A stretch of 64,000 nucleotides of DNA from Oreohelix idahoensis (Eukaryota > Mollusca > Gastropoda > Stylommatophora > Oreohelicidae). This document shows, piece after piece, positions 1-9,476 of the stretch (position 1 is the stretch's first letter; every line of letters begins with the position of its first letter). The position numbers and the translations under genes are program-made. The stretch is taken from positions 62,001 to 126,000 of the forward strand of contig JAMPIV010017780.1 in NCBI GenBank assembly GCA_024509875.1. The letters are read 5' to 3'. The notes beneath the pieces are model-generated. The model did no database searches, had not been told where the DNA came from, and was given only the letters and a program-made list of their open reading frames with translations.

Positions 1-191
1 GTCTTCATGCCACATGTCATCAGCTCAAGGTACATGACGTTATAGTTCTCCTTAAATTACAAAAAATTCAAATGTAAATGTACGTTTAAAAAAGAAGAAA
101 TTAATTGAAATACCATGAACCAAAATAAAACGACATAAAATTACACTATAATATACACTGAATTAAAATTAAGCCAAATCTTAATAAAACT
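1..191. other. AT-rich sequence before LINE-A; nothing identified
   Basis: AT-rich, non-coding sequence with no recognisable gene, repeat or RNA. The LINE-A reading frame becomes recognisable at about 192, so the 5' truncation junction of that element probably lies close to the end of this stretch. Confidence 0.4.
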
Positions 192-542
192 AGAGAACAC
201 GGAGTAGGTTTTGCGGTCAATAAATCGCTAACTAAAATGGTTGAACCAGGCGAGAATGGATCAGAACGCCTGTTAAAGCTCCGCCTGCAAACTAGCACAG
301 GTCCCATCACCCTTGTCAGTGTGTTTGCTCCTACTCTGTACTCTGCCTCAGAAGCTAAAGATGAGTTCTACGAGAATCTAGCAGCAGTCATCAAAAGCAT
401 ACCTAGGCAAGAACAGCTTGTTCTCCTTGGTGACTTTAACGCTAGAGTGCGTGCCGATAATGTTTCATGGCCTTCATGTCTGGGCAGGTTTGGTATTGAC
501 AAGATGAATGAAAATGGACAAGGCTCTTAGAGCTGTGTGTCC
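192..542 (+). pseudogene. LINE-A, 5' fragment: APE endonuclease piece
   Basis: The frame opens at about 192 with no start codon and encodes the middle of an APE-type endonuclease of a non-LTR retrotransposon, including the metal-binding LLGDFNARV motif near 430. Such proteins are often annotated 'craniofacial development protein 2-like'. The N-terminal part with the first catalytic residues is missing (5' truncation, usual for LINEs). The original frame reaches a stop at 528-530; a one-base frameshift just upstream restores a frame that runs into the E1 target site at 543-547 and resumes after E1 at 9472. So one LINE was split by an LTR-element insertion. Confidence 0.85.
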
Positions 543-547
543 ACCAT
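543..547. repeat. E1 target-site duplication, left copy (ACCAT)
   Basis: ACCAT directly before the TG of the left LTR is repeated directly after the CA of the right LTR (9472-9476). Five base pairs is the usual size for Ty3/gypsy-type integrases. Removing E1 and one ACCAT copy makes the LINE-A reading frame continuous, which confirms the boundaries. Confidence 0.95.
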
Positions 548-2498
548 TGTGATAAACGAGCGCAAAGGCCTTATTGCTCTATCTTTTCCTACATCTTTCG
601 TATTGTATTTTCTCCGACATTTGCACTTTCATTCCATATTTGCGACCCACATTTGCTATTTCATCGTTGTGATTACTCGCGACCGGTATCTAGAGAATCA
701 CATTTGTTCTTTCATCGGGGGAAATAAAGTCCTTTGATTGAGTCCACATGCCTGACATTATCGTTTGAAGCCCACATTGCATCGCGATGAATCTGGTAAA
801 AACACATCTGGGCATGCTGTAATTTCTGTGACACCACATTGGACGCCCAGATTGGCCAGGGGAAAACGTCTCATGCTGTAATGGTGTTATCTTGGGTCGG
901 CCGCGGTTCAGACAAGCGTTGATTTACCACATTGGACGCCCACCTTGGCCAGGCAAGAGCGATCCTGTGAATGAGTGACCAGAGGGGCCATGGGCGGAGC
1001 TAGATGTCGGATCCAGAAACCCATATTGGACGGGCAGAAATATAATCTACGGCGTAGCTTGTTCTAGGAAGGAGTCCAGTTTTTTACCTTGTGAGGAAGA
1101 GATTAAACCCAAAAACGCATAGCCTAATACACGTGTTTATTCAGAGTGGATGATAATTCAGTTCTGTGATTAATTGTGTTCTTAAAGGATTTTGCGAAGG
1201 GAAAAGAAGTTCATCAAAAGTCTGAGTCTACACGCAACGTGTCTGACGTCTAACCAGAAATAAGTTATCAAAAACGGACATTTGGCTAGCAGAATTCGCC
1301 ATAGGACATCTTTCATTCCTCAATTAAAAAGGAATATTGTCTCACCCACAAGTCAGAAGGTGGACGCAGCATTTTTCGTCACCATATACTGCTTGCTCAC
1401 AAGTTCAATACAGAGTTATCACAAGTTCAATACAGAGTTATCACAAGTTCAATACATCGTTATCACAAGTTCAATACAGAGTCATCATAAATTCACATCA
1501 CTCGAAAGATCATTATTATCTGAAGTCAAGCAAAAGAGCTCAAAAGAGGAATCGCATATTTATACCACGTGCAACACTCTTAAGCGCATTTTATGAAGCA
1601 GACTCGAAAGTATATGAATCACGACTACATACGCCAGATTATGAGTCTACATATCACTAACATTTCGTGAAGATATCCAGTCTGACCAGTACCCTCGGGA
1701 GACTAGACAACAGACCTTTTGTTCATATGACAACTATTAACTGTTGATCCACACTACAGAGATATACTCAAACAGTGAAGGAATATACATAGATATCTCG
1801 TCAGCGTTCTCCGTACGACAACAGTATTCATCAGAACGTCCTCGACTTAGAGATACCCCACTCGACATAACGTATAACAACTTGGGACATTTTATGCCTA
1901 CATGTGAATCCTCATATCTAGGAGAAGCATTTAGAGACACATGGACTGTGTAGAGTACTCACCATTTTGGTAACACGTATCATATCACATCATCATCATT
2001 TCACTTTACACCAGTTCATTCTTAATTAACTATTACTTAATTAACTACAATTGTATTATCTCATCTGTGTGTTTTGTGTGAATCGTCTTTCACCATCATC
2101 ACGTTCTAACCATTACTAACCCTATATGTGTGGATATTTCATTAATAAACCCAACGATCGTTTGATCATTATCTAGTTTGTTAATGTATCACTCGTGCTG
2201 TCGGTGTTACATATTCACCTATAGGAACCTTTCTCTACTCAGATGAGGTTGGGGGCTTTTTCTTTACGGGATCTAAGGGCAGAAGCTAAGGTCGTGGGGA
2301 AACAGAACTCTTTCCATAATTAATTAGAAAACACTGTCTAGTGGAAAGCATTCGCATTCCTGTCTTCTTGTCCCTATCTCGAATAGGTCTTTATTCTTTC
2401 TTAACGAGCCAATTTCTAGAGACCTTATATCTAATATCTCATAGACTATTCCTGGCAAAAACTACTGTTGTAGTTGCCCCAGTACTCACCACACGACA
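548..2498 (+). repeat. E1 5' LTR (1951 bp)
   Basis: Begins TGTGATAAAC and ends CACACGACA. Matches 7519-9471 almost throughout. It holds a 4 x 22-bp tandem repeat (1399-1486), an AATAAA polyadenylation-type hexamer at 2144-2149, and TTGGACGCCC-type strings repeated around 800-950. Small open frames within it are equally present in the other LTR and look non-coding. I could not place the transcription start. Confidence 0.93.
1399..1486 (+). repeat. 4 x 22-bp tandem repeat in E1 5' LTR
   Basis: Four head-to-tail copies of a 22-bp unit starting ACAAGTTCAATACAGAG. The third and fourth carry substitutions. The same array lies at 8370-8457 in the 3' LTR, so it predates this insertion. Repeats in this part of an LTR are often enhancer-like; that role is inference here. 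Confidence 0.85.
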
Positions 2499-2500
2499 AT

Positions 2501-2518
2501 TGGGGGCTCGTCTTGGGA
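2501..2518 (+). promoter_or_regulatory. E1 primer-binding site, tRNA-Pro type
   Basis: TGGGGGCTCGTCTTGGGA starts two bases after the 5' LTR. The first twelve bases match the complement of the tRNA-Pro 3' end (TGGGGGCTCGTC), the PBS type used for example by gammaretroviruses. The later bases diverge slightly. Confidence 0.85.
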
Positions 2519-3012
2519 TTAGTGAACCCGGACTTAGAAGTGTGATAAATCACATTTTGATCTCTGCTATACAGTTGCGATAATTGCAAAATTTGTTGGC
2601 ATTTTGAGGGATTACCTTCTAGACTGACTCTTACTATAATTTGTCTATTTCATAGGGGGGATAATTTATATCTCTAAAGCACGAGTGATACTTTTTAAAT
2701 TGAGTATCAAACGGACAGAGTAAGCACCTTTTGAGAACAGAGGATACTGTAGGGAACTGAAAATTTTTTTTCAGTAACTGCTGGAGAAATTTTTATCATA
2801 AATATTTAGCAAATTTTTCATAGAAAACTTCGAGATAATCTGTTATATAATTTTCAGAATATGCTGAGTGAGTGATTTTTTTAAAAGAACTATTTGAACT
2901 TGATTACTAATTTAAACCTAGAAGGTTTTAAGAGATAATTACTTGTGCGAGTCAAACAATTTGCTTGGAGGTCACTGCCAATTTTTCCCTTCGTGAACCC
3001 ATACTGCATATC

Positions 3013-6000
3013 ATGGCAGATGCCGCAAAAATTAGAACTAGTTTAATGGAGGCAGGGCGTGAATACGGGTTAAGTGGAAAAGATCTGATGAAATTTGTGA
3101 GTGAGGAGACTGATAAACTCCATGCAAGAGAGATGGAAGTGCAGAAACTTGCAATGGAGAAGGGGAAAGCCGCAGCAGAATCAGCGGAGCGGAAGGAGAA
3201 AGCCGCAGCAGAAGCAGCGGAGCGGAAAGAAGCAGCAGAAGCAGCGGAGCGGAAAGCCGCAGCAGAAGCAGCGGAGCGGAAAGAAGCAGCAGAGCATGCA
3301 CTTAACATGAAGCAACTGGAAATCCAGGGACAGACCAATCAGATAGAGCTGGCAAAAAGTGCAGCGGCTTCCAACTTTGATGGAGGGTACTCACCCCGCT
3401 CAGATGGTGTGCCTACTTCGCAACCTGCACCACCCAATGCCATGAACTTTCCGCTGGAACCTTTTTCAGAAAGGAACGATACCATGGACGCCTTTTTAGA
3501 CCGCTTCGAACGCTTTGCAACAGGGTTTGGACTTGAAGAACGGAAGTGGAACTTGAAACTTTCCCAGGGCCTAAGAGGAGCCGCCTACGAAGTTTTTAAT
3601 AAACTTCCGGCCGGAGAGCAAGATGACTATCAGGCATTGAAAAAAGCTCTCTTGGTGAGGTACGAGCTTCATTCAGAGGCTTACCGGAAAAAATTTCGAG
3701 GTTCTAGGAAGGAGGCCGGAGAGACTTTCTCACAGTTCGCAGCCCGTATTGAAGACTACTTAGTGAAGTGGTGTACACTGGGAAACTTTACCGAGAACTA
3801 TGACGGGTTGAAAGAGCTGATTGTGATAGAGCAACTAAAAGAGTCTATGTCGGTGGAAATGCGTAGATTTCTCACTGAAAACGGCGCTGACCGGTTAGAA
3901 AATATTCTTACACTGGCAGAGCGATTCCAAAATGCTCTCATGGAGTCTCAAGGAGCCAGAAAGAAGTTTTCGGATCAGGCGCCAAAGCAACCTGCTCGCT
4001 CCCAACCAGACCAACAAAGCAAAGGACCACACATCTCGCATAAACAGCACGCAAAACAAGATAACTACAAAGAGCAAAACAAGAAAAATGCTGCGCCACA
4101 CCAGAGACAGGGAGATAAATGGTGCAAGTACTGTCGCTTGAACAATCACAACACTAATGAGTGCAAGCGCAGACCTCCTCCCCAACATGCTGCCTGTCTG
4201 CAGACAAAATCGTCACCCCGGAAGGAGCAGAGGACCGGAAACGTTTCTCATCCTCCTGTCATCGAATCAGTCCTCGTAAACGGACAATCTGTGGAGTGCC
4301 TTTATGACACAGGACTTGCTTTCGATGCGGTGGTCAGGGCATCTCTTGTCACCCCTGACCAGATAACAGAAGAGAGTGTCGACATCCAAGGTCCGACGAA
4401 GGATGTTGCACCCATGACACTGCCAATTGCACTTATCAGAGTGGAATCTCGTTATGTGACAGGAGAGATTCGTGCAGCTATCATGGAAGAACCAATCTAC
4501 TCTTTAATCTTGGGATGTAGATATGTGTTCCTTGGAGAACCTACTCAACCACTAGTCATGGCGGCCGTACAGACTAGAGGACAGTCAAAAAAAGACGCAG
4601 AGCAGGAACCTCCTACCAATATCCTCCCCGAGGAATTGAAGAGGGCCCAAATGGAAGATTCCTCACTGGCGCCCTGTTTTAAAAAATTACCTAGGACACA
4701 CAACCCACCTACCAAGGGAGACTTCTTTATGAAAAATGGATTGATGTATCGCCGAGCTGGAAATGAAGGACAGGAACACAACCAATTAGTAGTTCCTGCA
4801 ACCTATAGGAACCAGGTGCTTGAGATGGGCCACTCTATCCCATTTAGTGGACACATGGGAATGAGCGCCACGACTCAAAGGATCGCCTGCCACTATTATT
4901 GGCCAGGGATCACCGGCGACATTGAACGTTTCGTCAAGTCTTGTCCTCAGTGCCAGAAAGTTGCACCAAAACACTGGACGGCACCCGCGACCCTTGGGGA
5001 GATGCCAATCTTGGGCACCCCATTTGAAAGAGTGGCCGTGGATATAATTGGACCTCTGCTGAGAACTAAGAAGAGGAACTCCCATATCCTTACCTTAGTG
5101 GACACCTGTTCCATGTGGGGCGAAGCCATAGCCATGCCAGCATGCGACTCAGTGCATGTAGCTGACGCTTTACTGAATATCTTTACTAGATTGGGCTTCC
5201 CGCATGAAATTCTCACAGACAACGGGTCACAATTTAGAGGCAAGTTGACAGAGGAGGTGCTTAGAATATTCAAGACTAGGCATATCCATACTTCGCCCTA
5301 TCACCCCCAAAGTAACGGGCAAGTAGAGCGGTTTAACGGGACGCTCACCTCTATTCTTCGGAAGTTGGCACAGGAGAAGCCAGAAACTTGGGATCAGTAT
5401 CTTCCTGCCGCATTATTTGCTTATAGGGAAGTACCGCATGCGTCAACTGGAGTTCCTCCGGCCACATTACTCTTCGGAAGACCTATTAAAGGTCCATTAG
5501 AAGCATTACTAAGAACATGGACAGATGCCAAGGCAGACGACACTGTCACATCAGCCTTCCAGTACGTCACAGACTTGAAACAACGCCTGAAGACTGGCTG
5601 GGAATTAGCCACAGCGAAAGTACGGGAGGCTAGGCGGAAACATGCCAAATATTACAATCGCAATGCGAAGGACCGAGAACTAGCAGTAGGAGAGAAGGTG
5701 CTACTTCTTCTGCCAAGTAGCAGTAATAAATTGCAGATTTGCTGGAGGGGACCCTACAAAGTGGTGGAAAAGATTTCTCGCACCAACTATAAAATCGCCG
5801 TGAACGGAAAGCAGAAAATTTATCACTTAAATCTGCTTAAGAAGTTTTACGAGCGAGCCCCTGCCGAACCAGCGCACCTCATGACTATGGCCATTGCTAT
5901 GCAAATGGAAGAAGAGCCATTATCATCCGTAGAGTACCCGGTGATACAGGAGGAATCACATTTAGATGTGAAAATAAGCTCCACCTTAACGGAAGCCCAG

Positions 6001-7443
6001 CAAGAAAAAGTAAGGAGATTGATGGAAAACCACGCCGACTCTCTGACAGACAAACCGGGCCGGACAAACCTGATGGAGTTTGACATGGAAGTCACGGATC
6101 CTACGCCCGTCCGAATGAGAACCTATCCGATTCCGTATGCCAAGGCGACGGCATTAAAGCAAGAAATTGATTACTTACTTAAGGAAGGCATAATTTCGAA
6201 GTCGGAGTCCCCTTACAGTGCGGGAGTGGTGCTGTTACGCAAACCCAGTGGAGAACACCGCCTGTGCATCGACTACCGACAGCTGAATGCGTTAACACAG
6301 TTCCAGCCAGAACCGTTACCGGACCAGAACCAGCTATTTACTAAGCTGAGCAGGGCTCGCTATTTTTCAAAGATCGACCTCAGTAAAGGGTACTATCAAA
6401 TACCGGTAAAAGCTGAGGTGAGGAACCTGTTAGCCTTCAGTACTCCAGATGGACACTTCGAGTTTAATGTGATGCCATTTGGACTGAACAATGCTCCTAG
6501 TGTCTTCACAAGGATGATGCGAAAGTTATTGGATCCTTTGAATCATCCCGCCATCAGCAATTTTATGGATGATATCCTAGTAACTACTGAATCGTTTGAA
6601 GAACATATATCAGCGCTATCCTTGCTGTTTAACAGACTCAGAGAAGCGGGATTAACCGCCCGCCCAACCAAATGTCAAATTGGGTGTGAACAGCTAGAGT
6701 TCCTAGGACATACTATATCCCATGGGACCATGTTCCCCGAGACTCAAAACGTTGAGAAGCTGAGAAATGCACCGAAACCGTCCACAAAAAGGGATGTCCG
6801 GTCATTTGTATCCCTCTGTGGATTCTACCAGAGATATATAAAGGATTTTAATAGCCTCTGTGCGCCGCTTACATCGCTAACCAAGAAAGGAAACCCAGAT
6901 AAAGTGACATGGTCAGCAGAATGTGAACATGCATATGCACTCTTAAAAGAGAAACTCACCACAAAACCTATTTTACGGCTTCCGGATTTAACAAGAAAAT
7001 TCATCTTGCGCACAGAAGCCAGTAACATTGGAATCGGGGCTACATTACTACAGCCAGATGACATAAGCCCACCAAATCTATTTCCGGTCGCATATGCGAG
7101 TCGGAAGTTAAACCGAGCAGAACAAAACTATTCCACAATCGAAAAGGAATGTTTGTCCCTCGTCTGGGGAATACAAAAATTTCAAGCATACCTGTACGGA
7201 AGGAAATTTACAATCCAGAGTGATCATCAACCTCTGACCTTCCTCGCCAATTCAAAGAATGTGAATGCTAGACTGATGAGGTGGTCGCTTGTTCTACAAC
7301 CTTACACGTTCCAAGTGGACTATATCCAAGGAAAACATAACGTAGGAGCGGATTTTTTAAGCCGTCATCCTATGAGGCAGGACGGAGAGCACAGACAAGT
7401 AGAGGAAAGGGTGGAAACCGGAGAGAAAAACGAAGATGAGTAA
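3013..7443 (+). CDS. E1 gag-pol polyprotein (gag-PR-IN-RT-RNase H)
   Basis: 1476 residues in one frame. I start at the first in-frame ATG (MADAAKIRTS); the frame is open upstream but without an ATG. Order: N-terminal helix; A/E/R/K coiled coil with short repeats (about 47-106); SCAN-like capsid part (about 220-306); CCHC zinc knuckle C371-C384; protease DTG at 432-434; integrase HHCC zinc domain (607-647); integrase core D677, D736, E772 (DD35E); GPY/F-type module near 911-930; reverse transcriptase with FMDD (catalytic pair D1186-D1187); RNase H from about 1328. Integrase before RT marks the Gmr1-like group. No stop or frameshift, so it may be functional. One oddity: the first RNase H acidic residue, normally D in T-D-A-S, is E1335. 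Gag and pol have no frameshift or stop between them, so relative dosage must be set after translation. Confidence 0.94.
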   Translation: MADAAKIRTSLMEAGREYGLSGKDLMKFVSEETDKLHAREMEVQKLAMEKGKAAAESAERKEKAAAEAAERKEAAEAAERKAAAEAAERKEAAEHALNMKQLEIQGQTNQIELAKSAAASNFDGGYSPRSDGVPTSQPAPPNAMNFPLEPFSERNDTMDAFLDRFERFATGFGLEERKWNLKLSQGLRGAAYEVFNKLPAGEQDDYQALKKALLVRYELHSEAYRKKFRGSRKEAGETFSQFAARIEDYLVKWCTLGNFTENYDGLKELIVIEQLKESMSVEMRRFLTENGADRLENILTLAERFQNALMESQGARKKFSDQAPKQPARSQPDQQSKGPHISHKQHAKQDNYKEQNKKNAAPHQRQGDKWCKYCRLNNHNTNECKRRPPPQHAACLQTKSSPRKEQRTGNVSHPPVIESVLVNGQSVECLYDTGLAFDAVVRASLVTPDQITEESVDIQGPTKDVAPMTLPIALIRVESRYVTGEIRAAIMEEPIYSLILGCRYVFLGEPTQPLVMAAVQTRGQSKKDAEQEPPTNILPEELKRAQMEDSSLAPCFKKLPRTHNPPTKGDFFMKNGLMYRRAGNEGQEHNQLVVPATYRNQVLEMGHSIPFSGHMGMSATTQRIACHYYWPGITGDIERFVKSCPQCQKVAPKHWTAPATLGEMPILGTPFERVAVDIIGPLLRTKKRNSHILTLVDTCSMWGEAIAMPACDSVHVADALLNIFTRLGFPHEILTDNGSQFRGKLTEEVLRIFKTRHIHTSPYHPQSNGQVERFNGTLTSILRKLAQEKPETWDQYLPAALFAYREVPHASTGVPPATLLFGRPIKGPLEALLRTWTDAKADDTVTSAFQYVTDLKQRLKTGWELATAKVREARRKHAKYYNRNAKDRELAVGEKVLLLLPSSSNKLQICWRGPYKVVEKISRTNYKIAVNGKQKIYHLNLLKKFYERAPAEPAHLMTMAIAMQMEEEPLSSVEYPVIQEESHLDVKISSTLTEAQQEKVRRLMENHADSLTDKPGRTNLMEFDMEVTDPTPVRMRTYPIPYAKATALKQEIDYLLKEGIISKSESPYSAGVVLLRKPSGEHRLCIDYRQLNALTQFQPEPLPDQNQLFTKLSRARYFSKIDLSKGYYQIPVKAEVRNLLAFSTPDGHFEFNVMPFGLNNAPSVFTRMMRKLLDPLNHPAISNFMDDILVTTESFEEHISALSLLFNRLREAGLTARPTKCQIGCEQLEFLGHTISHGTMFPETQNVEKLRNAPKPSTKRDVRSFVSLCGFYQRYIKDFNSLCAPLTSLTKKGNPDKVTWSAECEHAYALLKEKLTTKPILRLPDLTRKFILRTEASNIGIGATLLQPDDISPPNLFPVAYASRKLNRAEQNYSTIEKECLSLVWGIQKFQAYLYGRKFTIQSDHQPLTFLANSKNVNARLMRWSLVLQPYTFQVDYIQGKHNVGADFLSRHPMRQDGEHRQVEERVETGEKNEDE
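3165..3294 (+). repeat. Coding minisatellite in E1 gag
   Basis: About four to five imperfect copies of a unit encoding AAAEAAERKE-type peptides. They extend the charged coiled coil in frame. Equivalent positions of E3 and E4 carry unrelated in-frame repeats, so this segment seems free to change length. Confidence 0.85.
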
Positions 7444-7505
7444 AAGGATTAAGGAATCCCGAGCAAGAAGGCTAAGCTCTCCTGAGTACGACTGACATCA
7501 CACTT

Positions 7506-7514
7506 GAGGAGGGG
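7506..7514 (+). promoter_or_regulatory. E1 polypurine tract
   Basis: GAGGAGGGG lies four bases before the 3' LTR and would prime plus-strand DNA synthesis. The same string precedes the E5 LTR at 37738-37746, tying the two families together. Confidence 0.85.
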
Positions 7515-7518
7515 CTAT

Positions 7519-9471
7519 TGTGATAAACGAGCGCAAAGGCCTTATTGCTCTATCTTTTCCTACATCTTTCGTATTGTATTTTCTCCGACATTTGCTCTTT
7601 CATTCCATATTTGCGACCCACATTTGCTATTTCATCGTTGTGATTACTCGCGACCGGTATCTAGAGAACCACATTTTTTCTTTCATCGGGGGAAATAAAG
7701 TCCTTTGATTGAGTCCACATGCCTGACATTATCGTTTGAAGCCCACATTGCATCGCGATAAATCTGGTAAAAACACATCTGGGCATGCTGTAATTTCTGT
7801 GACACCACATTGGACGCCCAGATTGGCCAGGGGAAAACGTCTCATGCTGTAATGGTGTTATCTTGGGTCGGCCGCGGTTCAGACAAGCGTTGATTTACCA
7901 CATTGGACGCCCACCTTGGCCAGGCAAGAGCGATCCTGTGAATGAGTGACCAGAGGGGCCATGGGCGGAGCTAGATGTCGGATCCAGAAACCCATATTGG
8001 ACGGGCAGAAATATAATCTACGGCGTAGCTTGTTCTAGGAAGGAGTCCAGTTTTTTACCTTGTGAGGAAGAGATTAAACCCAAAAACGCATAGCCTAATA
8101 CACGTGTTTATTCAGAGTGGATGATAATTCAGTTCTGTGATTAATTGTGTTCTTAAAGGATTTTGCGAAGGGAAAAGAAGTTCATCAGAAGTCTGAGTCT
8201 ACACGCAACGTGTCTGACGTCTAACCAGAAATAAGTTATCAAAAACGGACATTTGGCTAGCAGAATTCGCCATAGGACATCTTTCATTCCTCAATTAAAA
8301 AGGAATATTGTCTCACCCACAAGTCAGAAGGTGGACGCAGCATTTTTCGTCACCATATACTGCTTGCTCACAAGTTCAATACAGAGTTATCACAAGTTCA
8401 ATACAGAGTTATCACAAGTTCAATACATCGTTATCACAAGTTCAATACAGAGTCATCATAAATTCACATCACTCGAAAGATCATTATTATCTGAAGTCAA
8501 GCAAAAGAGCTCAAAAGAGGAATCGCATATTTATACCACGTGCAACACTCTTAAGCGCATTTTATGAAGCAGACTCGAAAGTATATGAATCACGACTACA
8601 TACGCCAGATTATGAGTCTACATATCACTAACATTTCGTGAAGATATCCAGTCTGACCAGTACCCTCGGGAGACTAGACAACAGACCTTTTGTTCATATG
8701 ACAACTATTAACTGTTGATCCACACTACAGAGATATACTCAAACAGTGAAGGAATATACCTAGATATCTCGTCAGCGTTCTCCGTACGACAACAGTATTC
8801 ATCAGAACGTCCTCGACTTAGAGATACCCCACTCGACATAACGTATAACAATTTGGGACATTGTATGCCTACACGTGAATCGTCATATCAGGGCGAAGCA
8901 TTTAGAGACACATGGACTGTGTAGAGTACTCACCATTTTGGTAACACGTATCATATCACATCATCATCATTTCACTTTACACCAGTTCATTCTTAATTAA
9001 CTATTACTTAATTAACTACAATTGTATTATCTCATCTGTGTGTTTTGTGTGAATCGTCTTTCACCATCATCACGTTCTAACCAGTACTAACCCTATATGT
9101 GTGTGGATATTTCATTAATAAACCCAACGATCCTTTGATCATTATTTAGTTTGTTAATGTATCACTCGTGCTGTCGGTGTTACATATTCACCTATAGGAA
9201 CCTTTCTCTACTCAGATGAGGTTGGGGGCTTTTTCTTTACGGGATCTAAGGGCAGAAGCTAAGGTCGTGGGGAAACAGAACTCTTTCCATAATTAATTAG
9301 AAAACACTGTCTAGTGGAAAGCATTCGCATTCCTGTCTTCTTGTCCCTATCTCGAATAGGTCTTTATTCTTTCCTAACGAGCCAATTTCTAGAGACCTTA
9401 TATCTAATATCTCATAGACTATTCCTGGCAAAAACTACTGTTGTAGTTGCCCCAGTACTCACCACACGACA
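7519..9471 (+). repeat. E1 3' LTR (1953 bp)
   Basis: Near-identical copy of 548-2498, including the 22-bp array (8370-8457) and AATAAA (9117-9122). The two-base length difference is an extra GT near 9100. Confidence 0.93.
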
Positions 9472-9476
9472 ACCAT
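9472..9476. repeat. E1 target-site duplication, right copy (ACCAT)
   Basis: Second ACCAT. LINE-A coding sequence resumes here. Confidence 0.95.

Larger units (their letters stand above)
548..9471 (+). mobile_element. E1: complete Gmr1-like LTR retrotransposon
   Basis: Complete element with two about 1.95-kb LTRs (TG...CA ends), a 5-bp TSD, a tRNA-Pro-type primer-binding site, a single gag-pol frame and a polypurine tract. Pol order is protease, integrase, reverse transcriptase, RNase H. That order is known from the Gmr1-like group of the Ty3/gypsy lineage, rather than the usual gypsy order with integrase last. By eye the LTRs differ at about 20 positions plus one 2-bp indel, so the insertion is fairly young. 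It sits inside LINE-A. Confidence 0.93.

Noticed and set aside
2965..3012. Upstream TTG-initiated extension of E1 gag-pol
   Set aside because: No ATG; the first in-frame ATG at 3013 gives a gag start in line with relatives.
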